Source of the DNA: Tumebacillus_A lipolyticus
Lineage (GTDB): Bacteria; Bacillota; Bacilli; Tumebacillales; Tumebacillaceae
Assembly: GCF_042682745.1 (NCBI RefSeq)
Contig: NZ_JBHUIO010000005.1
Coordinates: 806,001-870,000 of the forward strand
Direction of reading: 5' to 3'
DNA length: 64,000 nt
In this document: piece by piece, positions 24,865-34,176 of the stretch
Numbering within the stretch: the stretch's first letter is position 1
Layout of the letters: every line of letters starts with the position of its first letter
Notes under the pieces: model-generated
Seen by the model: the letters and a program-made list of their open reading frames with translations, nothing else
Told to the model about the DNA's origin: nothing
Databases searched by the model: none
Program-made: the position numbers and the translations under genes

Positions 24865-27800
24865 CTACAGGCGTTTCAGCTTGCGCATCACTTTATCGGC
24901 GATAATCGCCGCATCCGCACGGTTCAAGAACGAGTGCGGGTCGAAGCGGAAGGTCTGCTTTTTCTGGTCGCCCGTCAACTGGTTCGGACGCCCGACGATA
25001 ATGCCTTCCTTCGCGACTGCGGTGATCGAAGTGATCGCATAGAAGTCGACCGTGTTCGCGTCGGTGAACAACTTCTGCAAGTTGCCCTTTTCCTTATCCG
25101 GATCAGGGTTCAGCTTGAGGTTCATCGCCCGCGCGATCATGACGGCCGCCTGCTCGCGGGTCAAGCTCTGGTTCGGGCCGAAGATGCGTGGGCCCATGCC
25201 GCGGATGATCCCGCGCTTGACTGCCGTCTCAATGTAGCGGTAGTCGTACAGCGCACCCGGAATCGCCACGTTTGGCACATCGTCAAACGTCAGGTTGTTC
25301 GGGTCGTAGGACAGCGGCAGATCGAGCATCTTGACCATCATCGTCGCGAACTCGCCGCGGGTGATGTTGTCATAGACGCCAAACTCATTGTTGTTTTTCG
25401 GCAACATCACGCCTTTGGAGAACATCGCCTCCAATTGGTTGCGGCCATATGGATGACCGATGATGTCGTTGAAAGAATACGCGTCATAGAAGACCGCATA
25501 GTAGCCAAAGCCGTCGAAGGAAGCGGTGACCGTCTTCTTGCTCACATCGACGACGCCGCCGAGGTTTTTCCACGTGTTGTTGTGGAAGCGCCAGACGGAC
25601 AGCTTCGGTGCGACCACATCGCGGATGTCCCCTTCATATTTCAGCGTGATCGTTCCGCGCTGCGACGGCTCCATCCACTTGTTGATCGTGCGGGTGTAGA
25701 ACTCATAGCCGTTCATGTACGGATGCTGGCCGTTGATCGTCTTCCACTCGTTCAGAGTGGACGTGTCGAAGTAGCCTGCATCGATCCAGAACAGTTTGGA
25801 CGCATACCCGAAGTGCGCCGGAACGGACAGCAGATTGACTGCGATGTCCATCGGCTGCACGTCGCGGATCGTGCCGTCCTCATTGTACTTCTTCACCGTA
25901 CGACCGTCGGAGCGGTCGGCGATACCAAACAGGATCTGCTGCGAGTCGAACAGATCGATCGTCTGCGAGTCCTGACCTGGCGTGGTGTTCGCCTGACGGA
26001 GCAGCGTGTTCTTCGGCAGAGTGACAGTCAGATCGCTGTTGAACACTTTGACCGAGCCGCTCTTCGGAATGGTGGTCTTAAACTGACCGCCCGTCGTGTT
26101 GGAAGCCGCATAGTTGACTTCAAACTCGCCGTCGAGCTTCTGCGTGCCGCGGTACACGGTGAACTTCACCTTGTTGATGCCCGCTTTCAGGTTGTTCAGC
26201 TCATAGCGGAAGATGTCGTTCGCATCTTTGCGCATCTCCGCTTTGCCGATCAACACTTTGTCAGCGCCTTCCGCTTGAACAGCAATTTCGAGGAAGTTCT
26301 GGTTGATCACCCGCTCGTTCGGCAATTTCGGCGAGAGGATGACAAACGGGGACAATTCGCGCGTGATCTGCAGGGTCGACGAGACGCTCGCGCTGTCGAG
26401 GTTCGCCTGCACGGTGATCGAGCGCACGCCGGTGCGCGGCAGCTGATGCTTCGGAATCCGCATCAGATACTTGCGTTCCAGCGGATCGCTTGAGTCGATG
26501 CGCAACAGCAGCGGATCATCGGAGACGAGGTTGCCCGACGCATCGTTCGAGGCGGTCACATATTGAACGCCATCGATGGTGACGACCACCTTGTCCACGT
26601 TTTGCACGGTGAACAGGACGTCCGTCTCCTTCTCGTTGGTCACAAATTGCAGGGTGCCCGTGTTTTTAAACTTCAGGTTCGGGTCATCGATCTGCGGGGA
26701 GAGCGGATCGTGCGGAACCGGCTTCAGCCCGTTGATGACCGGAACATGTTCGGAAAACAGGTAGATCGACAGGTTGGTTGTGACCGGAACGCCATTCGCC
26801 ACCCCGGAGAGGGTCAATTGGTTCGGCCCGTTGACCAACTTCATGTCGTTCGGCACGACGAAGGTGAAGTTGCCTTGCGCGTCGATCGTCGTCGCCGGTG
26901 CCAGATGGTCGATCAGGCGCACCGAGCGGCCGTTGATCTTGATCTGGACGGACGCTTGGTCCGGGTTGCCCGCCGTGTTGTTGAAGTTGACCAGACGACC
27001 TTTGATCGTGGTGAACTTCTTCGGGTTGTTCTCATCGGCCGGGTAGGTACCGTTCTCGTTGAACACCTTGCTGTTGAACAGGTTGTTCAGCTGAATGAAC
27101 GGAGCCGGGACATAGTTGACGTTGACCGACTTGGTCTCCGTGCCGCCAGCCGAGGTGACGGAGACGGTCAGCGTCTGCTCGCCAGCCGGCATGTTGTTGA
27201 TCTTAAACGCGACATCTCCGTTCGACGTCTTCTTCTTGTCATAGCTGAAGACGGACGCCGGGAGCTGTGCCCCGTTTTGCGTCGAGGTCAGCGTCACGCT
27301 GTTGATGTCAAACGTATTTTCGATCTTCGCTTCCAGCCAGATCGGCAGTTCGAAGATCGTCGAGTTCGGCGCAAAGATCGTGCTGGAATCATAGACGACC
27401 GTCGCCGGATCGAGATCGCGAACGTTGTAGATCTGGTTCAGCTCCGAGATGTAAGCGGTGTTCGCGTTGCGGTAGCTGAAGACGATCGGATAGTTGGAGC
27501 CCTGCGTGCCGTACGAGCCGCGCACGCGGATCTGATACTGCCCGTTCGCCGAGATGTTCAGATCGGTGTCGGACGTGTACGAGAAGATCGTGTGGCCCGG
27601 ATCGGTGCTCACCTTGGTCGTCGTCGCTGTGAACGTCGTCGGGAGCGTGTTGGTGCCCTCGTACAGCTCCAGAGTCAACGTCGGGTTGGGAGGATTGGTC
27701 GCGTCAGTCGCGAAGACGATCTTCCCGGAGATGCGCCCGGTGAGCGCGCCGCCCGTGTTCGGGCCGACTGTCGGGTTGCCCTCCAGCAAGACCGGGTTCG

Positions 27801-28524
27801 GGGTTCCCGCCCCGTTGACGACCGACGTGTCATACGCGGTCGGATAGCCGTTAAAATAGACGAGCTGACGATTGAGCGAATAGGTCATCGTCGCGTTGCT
27901 GGCGACGATCGCCAGCGAGTTGAGACCCGGTTGCAAGTTCAGATCGGACACGATGAACGAGTTCTCGCCTGCCGCGTAGGCCAGCGTCCCGTTGACCGTC
28001 ACGCGATCTGCGTTCGGTGCTTTCAGCATGAGCACAGTAGTCGGAGATGTGACGATCAGCGGCTTGCCCGCCTCCAGCACGCGTCCGTCTACCAGCTTGA
28101 TGTCATAAAGTACAGGTACATTCGAAAAGTTGACATAGCAGACACCCGGCACTTGGTTGCCGCTCGGGTTGGTCCCGAAGACGGTGATCTTGTTCAAGCC
28201 CTGGAACAGTTCGACCGACAGGAACTTAAACGTGTTGCCGTTCTCGATGATCGGGTTGACACCCGTTCCTCGTGAGATGTTGACCACCTGTCCATTGACT
28301 ATCTGCTCGACCTGATAGGTGATCGAGTTGGCTGACACGCCGTTAAACGAGCCGACAAGCTGCACCACATTGGTGTTGACCTGTGTCGGGTCTGCCGCGT
28401 TGGTCGAAAAGTTGGTAAAGCGGAAATATTGCGCATCCGCTTCTGCCGACCCAACGGGCAACAACGTGAGCACCATTGCTAACACCATGATCAGACTGAG
28501 CAACTTTCGTTGCAATGGCTTCAC
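24865..28524 (-). CDS. Large S-layer-type surface protein with three C-terminal SLH domains
   Basis: 1219 residues. A signal peptide (LLSLIMVLAMVLTLLPVGSAEA) is followed by about 950 residues of beta-rich, Ig-like repeats (recurrent Asn-Gly/Val-Thr patterns, GLNKITVFG, GLNSLAIVA, GINKVKFTV). Three SLH domains sit at the C-terminus, with the polymer-binding motifs ITRGEFATMM, LTREQAAVMI and LNRADAAIIA. SLH domains bind pyruvylated wall polymer (CsaB is encoded in the same window). The open frame starts at ATG 28554, but GGGAGG lies 8 bases before GTG 28524, which also gives a better signal peptide. Ends in a strong terminator. Confidence 0.92.
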   Translation of the reverse strand: MKPLQRKLLSLIMVLAMVLTLLPVGSAEADAQYFRFTNFSTNAADPTQVNTNVVQLVGSFNGVSANSITYQVEQIVNGQVVNISRGTGVNPIIENGNTFKFLSVELFQGLNKITVFGTNPSGNQVPGVCYVNFSNVPVLYDIKLVDGRVLEAGKPLIVTSPTTVLMLKAPNADRVTVNGTLAYAAGENSFIVSDLNLQPGLNSLAIVASNATMTYSLNRQLVYFNGYPTAYDTSVVNGAGTPNPVLLEGNPTVGPNTGGALTGRISGKIVFATDATNPPNPTLTLELYEGTNTLPTTFTATTTKVSTDPGHTIFSYTSDTDLNISANGQYQIRVRGSYGTQGSNYPIVFSYRNANTAYISELNQIYNVRDLDPATVVYDSSTIFAPNSTIFELPIWLEAKIENTFDINSVTLTSTQNGAQLPASVFSYDKKKTSNGDVAFKINNMPAGEQTLTVSVTSAGGTETKSVNVNYVPAPFIQLNNLFNSKVFNENGTYPADENNPKKFTTIKGRLVNFNNTAGNPDQASVQIKINGRSVRLIDHLAPATTIDAQGNFTFVVPNDMKLVNGPNQLTLSGVANGVPVTTNLSIYLFSEHVPVINGLKPVPHDPLSPQIDDPNLKFKNTGTLQFVTNEKETDVLFTVQNVDKVVVTIDGVQYVTASNDASGNLVSDDPLLLRIDSSDPLERKYLMRIPKHQLPRTGVRSITVQANLDSASVSSTLQITRELSPFVILSPKLPNERVINQNFLEIAVQAEGADKVLIGKAEMRKDANDIFRYELNNLKAGINKVKFTVYRGTQKLDGEFEVNYAASNTTGGQFKTTIPKSGSVKVFNSDLTVTLPKNTLLRQANTTPGQDSQTIDLFDSQQILFGIADRSDGRTVKKYNEDGTIRDVQPMDIAVNLLSVPAHFGYASKLFWIDAGYFDTSTLNEWKTINGQHPYMNGYEFYTRTINKWMEPSQRGTITLKYEGDIRDVVAPKLSVWRFHNNTWKNLGGVVDVSKKTVTASFDGFGYYAVFYDAYSFNDIIGHPYGRNQLEAMFSKGVMLPKNNNEFGVYDNITRGEFATMMVKMLDLPLSYDPNNLTFDDVPNVAIPGALYDYRYIETAVKRGIIRGMGPRIFGPNQSLTREQAAVMIARAMNLKLNPDPDKEKGNLQKLFTDANTVDFYAITSITAVAKEGIIVGRPNQLTGDQKKQTFRFDPHSFLNRADAAIIADKVMRKLKRL

Positions 28525-28772
28525 CCTTGTTTCCTCCCTTGCACGATTTTTCATGTGATAACAGATTTCGACAAGTGAGGGAAGACTCCTTCCGCGTTGC
28601 GATTGCAGTTCTTGACAATTGGTAGAAGTTCGAATCTGCGGATATTCCCCCCTTTTTCTATATCGGTAGAAGTGCGGAAAAGTTTAGCATAGATTGCTAG
28701 AAATTGATGAAAGTTATTTTTGTTTGCTCCGCGATGCGATGGTAGTCAATTAATGACAACTCAGCTCCGCAA

Positions 28773-28800
28773 ATATAAAAGCACCCCTTAACGGAGTGCT
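28773..28800 (-). terminator. Terminator of the SLAP-domain gene
   Basis: Stem AGCACTCC/GGGGTGCT on the minus strand, followed by TTTTATATTT. Confidence 0.78.
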
Positions 28801-28805
28801 ATCCA

Positions 28806-29315
28806 TTACTCAAATGCGACCGTATAAGCTGAAAGGTCTGCGTTTTGCTTCAGCACTTGTTGAGGGCGCCATGCAAAAGTCCAGAATCGAGATTCTCCAA
28901 ATTGAAGTGTCCCAAAGTCTTGCAGTCGAAATACACCATGCGCTACTTTGTCACCTGTCGCATCAATCAGGGAGAGGGGAACTCCCTCCATCGTGAACTC
29001 TTCCATCAGATCACGCCCATGTCGAATAAATACTTTCACAAAATATCCACCTTGAATCGTCCCCGCATCGATCGGGACAAAGTTTATCTCTCCAATACTG
29101 AGAGGTGGCAATGTATTTAGTTTAGACTGGAGATCGATCTTCTCCTGTTCCGAATACCTTGCTTCTTGTGCAGGTGTAAATCGCAGCACAGTATGAGGTA
29201 ACACCGTTCCCGTTGTCGGAATGCTAGACTCGTCCACTTCCGGTTCAAGTTCATCCTGCACTGGTTTACTTCCACCAAACATCCTTGTAAAGATACTTTC
29301 TTTTTTCTGATCCAT
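28806..29315 (-). CDS. SLAP-domain protein, accessory S-layer assembly type
   Basis: 169 residues with no signal peptide. A short Glu-rich N-terminus (FGGSKPVQDELEPEVDESS) precedes an about 120-residue domain with LPPLSIGEINFVPIDAGTIQ, GGYFVKVFIRHG, GVPLSLIDATGDKVAHGVF and FGESRFWTFAW. These match what I recall of the SLAP domain found in Bacilli with S-layers and accessory Sec systems. ATG at 29315 follows AGGAGGCAC. It sits between two SLH-protein genes, downstream of the major S-layer gene but separated by its terminator. Likely role: cytosolic factor for S-layer protein export; no SecA2 gene is visible in the window. Confidence 0.75.
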   Translation of the reverse strand: MDQKKESIFTRMFGGSKPVQDELEPEVDESSIPTTGTVLPHTVLRFTPAQEARYSEQEKIDLQSKLNTLPPLSIGEINFVPIDAGTIQGGYFVKVFIRHGRDLMEEFTMEGVPLSLIDATGDKVAHGVFRLQDFGTLQFGESRFWTFAWRPQQVLKQNADLSAYTVAFE

Positions 29316-29373
29316 CTGTACACAGTGCCTCCTGAGAGTTCGTCCTTTCCATAGTGTAACTCAATATAGGGAA

Positions 29374-29411
29374 GAAAAAAAGAAAGAGTCCCTGTTGAGG
29401 GACTCTTTCTT
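29374..29411 (-). terminator. Terminator of the major S-layer gene
   Basis: Perfect 12-bp stem AGAAAGAGTCCC / GGGACTCTTTCT with loop TGTTGA; followed on the minus strand by a long T run. Confidence 0.93.
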
Positions 29412-29432
29412 TTAGTTATTTTCAAGGAATCC

Positions 29433-32400
29433 TTAGAGGATACCCACTGTTGCAGCAACACCTGTTGTTTCTGGAGCAGTTTCGTTCCCGTTCTTATCGA
29501 GAACTTTCTTGACCAGTGTAACAACCGGAGTGTTGGCTTTGTCTTCAAACGATTTGTTTGCAACATGGATTCTTACAGTCTTGTCGCTTGTGTAGGTAAC
29601 ATCCGTTACAGTGTATCCAGCGACTGTGAAGCTATCCAAACCAACAGAAGATTTCAGGATGTCTTCGGAGAAGGTTACATCGATTGCATCGATTTTACCA
29701 TCCGGAGCATCGATTTCAGTAGTTACACGGCTCATGATCGTTGCAGCGATCTTATCTTCGATATCCGCCGCATCAATTGTGATCGTGTTGCCTACTCCTT
29801 GAATGCCAGCACCGTTAGCATTCAGCAGAGTACCACTGATCACGATGTCATCAGCATTCGACAAGTCGGTAGTCAGAGCTTGACCGTCTTGCAATTCAAG
29901 AGTTACGAGTGCACCATTCGTTTTACCACCATTGACCAACTTCAACTCATAGTAAGCGCGGCTTACTACAGCACCATTAATCTTGAAGGTGTTCGTATCA
30001 ATTTTGGACAGCGGTTGCAGAACTTCGAAGGTGATCTTCTTCTTGCCAACAGCTTTAACATTCACGATGTCGTCGCTGTAGATACCGTCTTTCAGGATAG
30101 CAACTGCAGGAATCACTGTTTGCAGATCCTTCGTGTAGAGACCTTTGGAGTCGGAGACAGCACCAACGGTGAAGGAAGTGATATCTGCCAGAGTGATCGA
30201 AGAACCCAGAGTGATCACTGCAGTCATATTGTTGTCAGCAGCAGTTACAGTGGAGTTCTTCGGCAGCTCATGCACAGTTCCACCAGCAGTGTAGCGGTAA
30301 GCGCTGGTTGCAGTGATCGAGCCTGCGCCAACAGTGTTCATCGGCTTGCTGTAGGTTACGAAGATCTTGGAAACTTTGCCATCAGCAGAAGTAACAACTT
30401 TGATGGAATCGTTCACTTCCGGGTTGGTGGAGTCAACTACCGCAAAGTTCACAGTTACAGGGTCGATGACGTTCGCTACAGGAGCTGCGACGTCCTTCAC
30501 TTTTTCGATGGTGACAGAGTAGTCGCCTTCAGCAAGACCGCCAGGGATGCTGATCTTGTAAGCGCCTTTAGCTGCGTCAAACACCGGTGCGTTTGTCGGG
30601 TGACCTGCACCGTCAATGCCGTTGACCGAAACAATCTTGCCATCTTTATCTTTGATGGTGTAGTTCAGGCCGTTGTCAGCACCAATCACCGTTTCGGAGT
30701 AGTGGACGAAGAGTTCGTTTTGACCGTTCGCTGTTACTTTAGTAACGGTAGGCTTCACAGTATCCAAGTTCAAGGTTCCGTTGAAGCTACCAACTGCGAA
30801 AGCGTTACCCCAAGCGTCTGCGATGACACCATCAGCAGCAGCAGCCGGGTTGTTGATGAAGAACGTGTTGACGCCAGTCGGCAGTACAACATCGAATACT
30901 ACATCAAGTTGCGTATCGCTTACCGGCGTGATCGTGCCTTCGTACTGAGGTACTTTGTTGTAAACAGCGTAGATCGTTGCAGTAGCCGGCACTGTAACTT
31001 TTTCAGAGAACTTGAAGGTTGCCTTTGTTTTCAGCGTACCAGCGTCATCGACCAAAGTCACTTTGCTAACTTCAACAGTCGGTGCAGTGGTATCTTTTAC
31101 AAAGTTGAATTTATGCTCGCCCGCTGCAACTTTCAACTCATTGTAACCAACTTGATCGCCGCTCACTTTCAAGGTGTGTTCGCCTTCAGTGAGGTTCGCA
31201 GCTACAGTCAACACAACCGAGTTGTCCTCATCGTTCGGTGCACCCGCGACTACCGAGTAAGTACCTCCATCCAGAGAGAAAGTACCTGCCGACTTGATCG
31301 GAGCAGAGAATTTAACTTTCAGCTCGTGCGGACCAGCTACTTCAACACCAGCTACGGTCGGAATAGCAGTATCGAACATCGTGACGTTAAGCTCTGCAGC
31401 ATTAACTGCTTCGCCATTTGCCGCTTTAATATCAGCGACAGCCACGGTGTAAACATCTTGGTTTTTCGCTTCTTCATCCAGTACGATCAGTACGGATTTG
31501 CTGTCGTCTGCCACAACTACACTGCTGATGTCTTTCACATCCAAGCTGCCACCCGGACCAGTGATCGTGAAGTTAGCATCGGTTGCATCATCGATCGCGC
31601 CAGAGAAGTCAACTTTGATTTGTTTCAAGGACGGTGCGGTTACACCAGTTACTTCAACTGCGGTGGATGCCTCAGTGGAGATCTCTGCAGTTTTGCCGTT
31701 GTAAGTTACAGTGAAAGTGGTGCTTGCAGCCAGTTTCGCAACTTTTACAGTCGCCGACTTCTTGTCAGCAGACAGAGTTACGGACTGAACGCCTACAGAA
31801 GCGCCAGTAGCTTTCACTTTAACAGCTACATCAGCAGAAGTCAGGGACTCAAGCGCTTTGGTGAAGGAGAGTTCGATCGTCTCGTTGTCCTTCAGGGTAG
31901 CGCCTTTCAGTTGACCAACTGCGTACTCGTCCTGAACTTTCAGGAAGTTGGAAGCTACAACTGCAACTTGTTGACGCTCAGCGTTCGCTTGCGGGTTGAA
32001 GTTGTTGTTGTTGTCGCCGGACAGGAGCTTCGCTTCTACTGCGAACGCTACTGCATCTTTCGCCCAAGTGGAGATGGAGCCTGCATCTGCGAATTTCAGG
32101 TCAGCGCCTTTACCAGCTACGTCAACGCCCAGAGCGTTTACGAAGATGACTGCCATCGCTTCGCGAGTCAGGTTGGAGTTCAGACCGAACTTGCCGTTGC
32201 CTTCGCCGGACAGCAGACCAGCTTTTACAGCTGCTTCAACTGCTGCGAAAGAGTAGTGACCGGTCGGAACATCGGAGAAAGTTGCGGTAGCCGGAGCGTT
32301 GGTCAGATCCAGTTCCAGAGCTTTCGCCATGATGATCGCGAAGTCTTGGCGCTTGATGTTGCCAGTCGGGCGGAAGGTGTTGTCTTCGAAACCGTTGATG

Positions 32401-32552
32401 ATACCCTTTTGAACCAGCTCAAGGATTGCGTCCTTCGCATAGTTGTTCGGGATGTCGGTCAGTTGCACGGAAGCGGATGCGACCGGTGCAACCATTGCGG
32501 ATGCAACTGCAGTTGCAGCTACAGCAGCGGTAAACTTCTTGCCTTTGTTCAC
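29433..32552 (-). CDS. Major S-layer protein with three N-terminal SLH domains
   Basis: 1039 residues starting at GTG 32552 (AAGGAGGAAG upstream). Signal peptide with AVAATAVASAMVAPVASAS, then three SLH domains to about residue 200 with IKRQDFAIIM, LTREAMAVIF and AERQQVAVVA. The rest is Thr/Val/Ala-rich with at least eight Big/cadherin-like repeats (VTGVTAPSLKQIKVDFSGAI, VAGVEVAGPHELKVKFSAPI). Almost no Cys, low-GC and highly biased codons compared with neighbours, as in very highly expressed genes. A canonical promoter and a structured leader of about 265 bases precede it. It is probably the main S-layer lattice protein. Confidence 0.93.
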   Translation of the reverse strand: MNKGKKFTAAVAATAVASAMVAPVASASVQLTDIPNNYAKDAILELVQKGIINGFEDNTFRPTGNIKRQDFAIIMAKALELDLTNAPATATFSDVPTGHYSFAAVEAAVKAGLLSGEGNGKFGLNSNLTREAMAVIFVNALGVDVAGKGADLKFADAGSISTWAKDAVAFAVEAKLLSGDNNNNFNPQANAERQQVAVVASNFLKVQDEYAVGQLKGATLKDNETIELSFTKALESLTSADVAVKVKATGASVGVQSVTLSADKKSATVKVAKLAASTTFTVTYNGKTAEISTEASTAVEVTGVTAPSLKQIKVDFSGAIDDATDANFTITGPGGSLDVKDISSVVVADDSKSVLIVLDEEAKNQDVYTVAVADIKAANGEAVNAAELNVTMFDTAIPTVAGVEVAGPHELKVKFSAPIKSAGTFSLDGGTYSVVAGAPNDEDNSVVLTVAANLTEGEHTLKVSGDQVGYNELKVAAGEHKFNFVKDTTAPTVEVSKVTLVDDAGTLKTKATFKFSEKVTVPATATIYAVYNKVPQYEGTITPVSDTQLDVVFDVVLPTGVNTFFINNPAAAADGVIADAWGNAFAVGSFNGTLNLDTVKPTVTKVTANGQNELFVHYSETVIGADNGLNYTIKDKDGKIVSVNGIDGAGHPTNAPVFDAAKGAYKISIPGGLAEGDYSVTIEKVKDVAAPVANVIDPVTVNFAVVDSTNPEVNDSIKVVTSADGKVSKIFVTYSKPMNTVGAGSITATSAYRYTAGGTVHELPKNSTVTAADNNMTAVITLGSSITLADITSFTVGAVSDSKGLYTKDLQTVIPAVAILKDGIYSDDIVNVKAVGKKKITFEVLQPLSKIDTNTFKINGAVVSRAYYELKLVNGGKTNGALVTLELQDGQALTTDLSNADDIVISGTLLNANGAGIQGVGNTITIDAADIEDKIAATIMSRVTTEIDAPDGKIDAIDVTFSEDILKSSVGLDSFTVAGYTVTDVTYTSDKTVRIHVANKSFEDKANTPVVTLVKKVLDKNGNETAPETTGVAATVGIL

Positions 32553-32597
32553 AGAGACTTCCTCCTTCTGATGGCGAGACTTGATCGAACTCTTCTT

Positions 32598-32628
32598 CGC
32601 AATCGCTGCAACAGTTCAGCGATTGCGA
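32598..32628 (-). promoter_or_regulatory. Stable leader hairpin near the slp ribosome-binding site
   Basis: Perfect 12-bp stem TCGCAATCGCTG / CAGCGATTGCGA with a 7-base loop, about 30 bases before the Shine-Dalgarno and without a T run. Such a hairpin could protect the mRNA or space ribosomes. Confidence 0.6.
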
Positions 32629-32689
32629 CAGTTTTCTTCAAATCTCTCTTGTTAAAAAATTGTGTTTACCCTTGAGGTTTATAATTGCT

Positions 32690-32815
32690 CCTCCCGATCT
32701 CTGCAGATCGGCAGGCTGGCTAGCAAGTTGTGGTCCTGGTGGCGCCAGAACCACTCCCCGGCGAGGCTCTCATGACAGCCTCACGGCGGTTAAGTTTCTC
32801 AAGGGCTCGAGCCTA
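32690..32815 (-). ncRNA. Structured 5' leader of unknown class, S-layer mRNA
   Basis: A GC-rich block in an AT-rich leader. In minus orientation it can form, in order: GGCTCGAGCC; GAGGCT/AGCCTC; a 10-bp stem GTGGTTCTGG-CGCCA-CCAGGACCAC; and CGATCT-GCAG-AGATCG just before a G-rich stretch. I compared it from memory with c-di-GMP, c-di-AMP, SAM, Mg, Mn, TPP, FMN, lysine, glycine and cobalamin riboswitch cores and recognised none. Candidate regulatory leader of the S-layer gene. Confidence 0.55.
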
Positions 32816-32823
32816 TGTCTGTA

Positions 32824-32877
32824 ATATTAGCAAACTAGAAATAGTTTGTCACTAGGAAGTAGACAATTTTTGTCTAC
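32824..32877 (-). promoter_or_regulatory. Promoter of the S-layer gene with two palindromic operators
   Basis: Minus strand: -35 GTGACA (32847-32852), 17-base spacer, -10 TAATAT (32824-32829). The spacer and end of the -35 hold the inverted repeat CAAACT-N6-AGTTTG. Just upstream of the -35 lies a second inverted repeat, GTAGACA-N5-TGTCTAC (32859-32877). Both sit where repressors or activators bind. Confidence 0.7.
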
Positions 32878-32969
32878 GAAACTGCAGAAATGTTCCTATT
32901 TTGCCATATTCCCATTCGACAAACCACCCTTGCTCACACCTCGCTATCACTCTCGCAACCACGCGCCAA

Positions 32970-33006
32970 AAACAAGACCCCTACTCAACCTATTCGAGCA
33001 GGGGTC
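32970..33006 (-). terminator. Terminator of the GT4 gene
   Basis: GACCCCT...AGGGGTC (32976-32982 with 33000-33006), extended by CTC/GAG pairs; the minus strand continues TTGTTTTTGG. Confidence 0.8.
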
Positions 33007-33018
33007 AGCATATGCTAT

Positions 33019-34155
33019 CTATTTCGGTTGCTGCAACAGATCGGTGTAGACTTTTGTCGTTTCGGCGACCAGTCTCCGCATCGTGAACCTGCGGTAGACC
33101 ATCTCCTGCCCCGCTTTCGCCAGCTCCAATCGACGCTCTTTGTCCTTCACCAAGAGACAGATGCTCTCGTAGAGTGCTTGCGGGTCGGACGCCGGAACGA
33201 GGATGCCATCCTCGCCCGACGTGATCACCTCGGGCGAGCCGCCGACCGCCGTGGTGACGACCGGGACGCGCGCCGCCAGCGCTTCGAGGATCGACAGCGA
33301 CAGCCCTTCCGACAGCGAGGGCAGGCAGAATACGTCCAGCTGTGGCAACAGGTCTGGAATGTCTTTGCGGAAGCCGAGGAAGCGCACATACTGTTCGATG
33401 CCCAGCGCTTTCGCTTCCGCTGCCAGCTCATCGTGCAGGTCGCCGTCGCCAAACCACGGGAAGACAACATCCTGTCGCTCTTGGACGATCTGCTGAATCG
33501 CCTTGAGCAGATAGGTCAGCCCTTTGACCGGATGCAGCCTCGCCACCGTGCCGACGATCGTCACCTCATCCGACACGCCGATCAGATCGCGCAGCGATGT
33601 CTGCGGCACATGTTCGACCGGCTCCTCCGGCAGTTCGATCGCGTTGTGGATGACGTTCATCTTCGCCTCGGGCAATCCGATCTTAATGAAGTCGTTTTTC
33701 ATCGCGTGCGAGACGAGGATGAAATGATCCACATAGGGCCAGGTGATCTTCTCAAACGTGCCGAACAGCGTCCGCTTCCACGCGGCCGGATAGTCGAGCG
33801 CCAAGTTGCTGTGCACCGTCGTCACCGACTTGGCCGGGTAGCCTTCCGACTTGTTCGCCAAGCGCCCGATCATGTTCGCTCGCACGCCGTGCGTGTGGAT
33901 CACGTGCGGGCGCCAGTCGCGGATCAGATCGCGCAGCGGATGCAGGCCGCCCATCGACTTGGCATCGCTCTGCAACACGGTGGTCGGAATGCCCAGCTCG
34001 CGAACGCGCTTGGCGAATTCGCCTTCATAGAAGGCGGCCACCTGCGGGTGAAACTCATGAGTGTCTAAATCGTTGACCAGCCCGAGCAGGTGCTGTTCCG
34101 CCCCGCCGAACTCTCCGCCCCCGATCAGATAGAGGACGCGAATCGGTCTCTCCAC
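33019..34155 (-). CDS. GT4 family glycosyltransferase
   Basis: 378 residues, GT-B fold. The N-terminal half has LYLIGGGEFGGAEQHLLGLV and HVIHTHGVRANMIGRL; the C-terminal half has VGTVARLHPVKGLTYLLKA and the donor-binding motif PSLSEGLSLSILEALAARVPVVTTAVGG with the paired Glu residues. A cytoplasmic retaining transferase for lipid-linked glycan assembly. It starts at GTG 34155 with GCGGGGAT upstream. It follows an O-antigen-ligase-like gene by 21 bases in the same minus-strand operon, so it probably contributes to a surface glycan. The sugar is not predictable. Confidence 0.9.
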   Translation of the reverse strand: MERPIRVLYLIGGGEFGGAEQHLLGLVNDLDTHEFHPQVAAFYEGEFAKRVRELGIPTTVLQSDAKSMGGLHPLRDLIRDWRPHVIHTHGVRANMIGRLANKSEGYPAKSVTTVHSNLALDYPAAWKRTLFGTFEKITWPYVDHFILVSHAMKNDFIKIGLPEAKMNVIHNAIELPEEPVEHVPQTSLRDLIGVSDEVTIVGTVARLHPVKGLTYLLKAIQQIVQERQDVVFPWFGDGDLHDELAAEAKALGIEQYVRFLGFRKDIPDLLPQLDVFCLPSLSEGLSLSILEALAARVPVVTTAVGGSPEVITSGEDGILVPASDPQALYESICLLVKDKERRLELAKAGQEMVYRRFTMRRLVAETTKVYTDLLQQPK

Positions 34156-34176
34156 ATTGCATCCCCGCCTGTCCTT

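Larger units (their letters stand above)
32553..33018. other. Control region of the major S-layer gene
   Basis: No gene. It holds, on the minus strand, two inverted repeats and a sigma-A-like promoter (32824-32877), a GC-rich structured leader (about 32690-32815), a leader hairpin near the Shine-Dalgarno (32598-32628) and the terminator of the GT4 gene (32970-33006). Confidence 0.8.

Noticed and set aside
24934..28275. Two long plus-strand frames (519 and 570 codons) opposite the SLH protein gene
   Set aside because: Composition of antisense shadows; the minus-strand gene has signal peptide, repeats and SLH domains.
29565..32675. 1036-codon plus-strand open frame antisense to the S-layer gene
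   Set aside because: Mirrors the S-layer gene in codon-position bias; low-complexity Ser/Arg/Asp product, no ribosome site or domain.
32690..32815. S-layer leader as a c-di-AMP, c-di-GMP or Mg riboswitch
   Set aside because: Some resemblance in GC-rich stems, but the invariant sequences of these classes that I know are missing; kept as unclassified structured leader.
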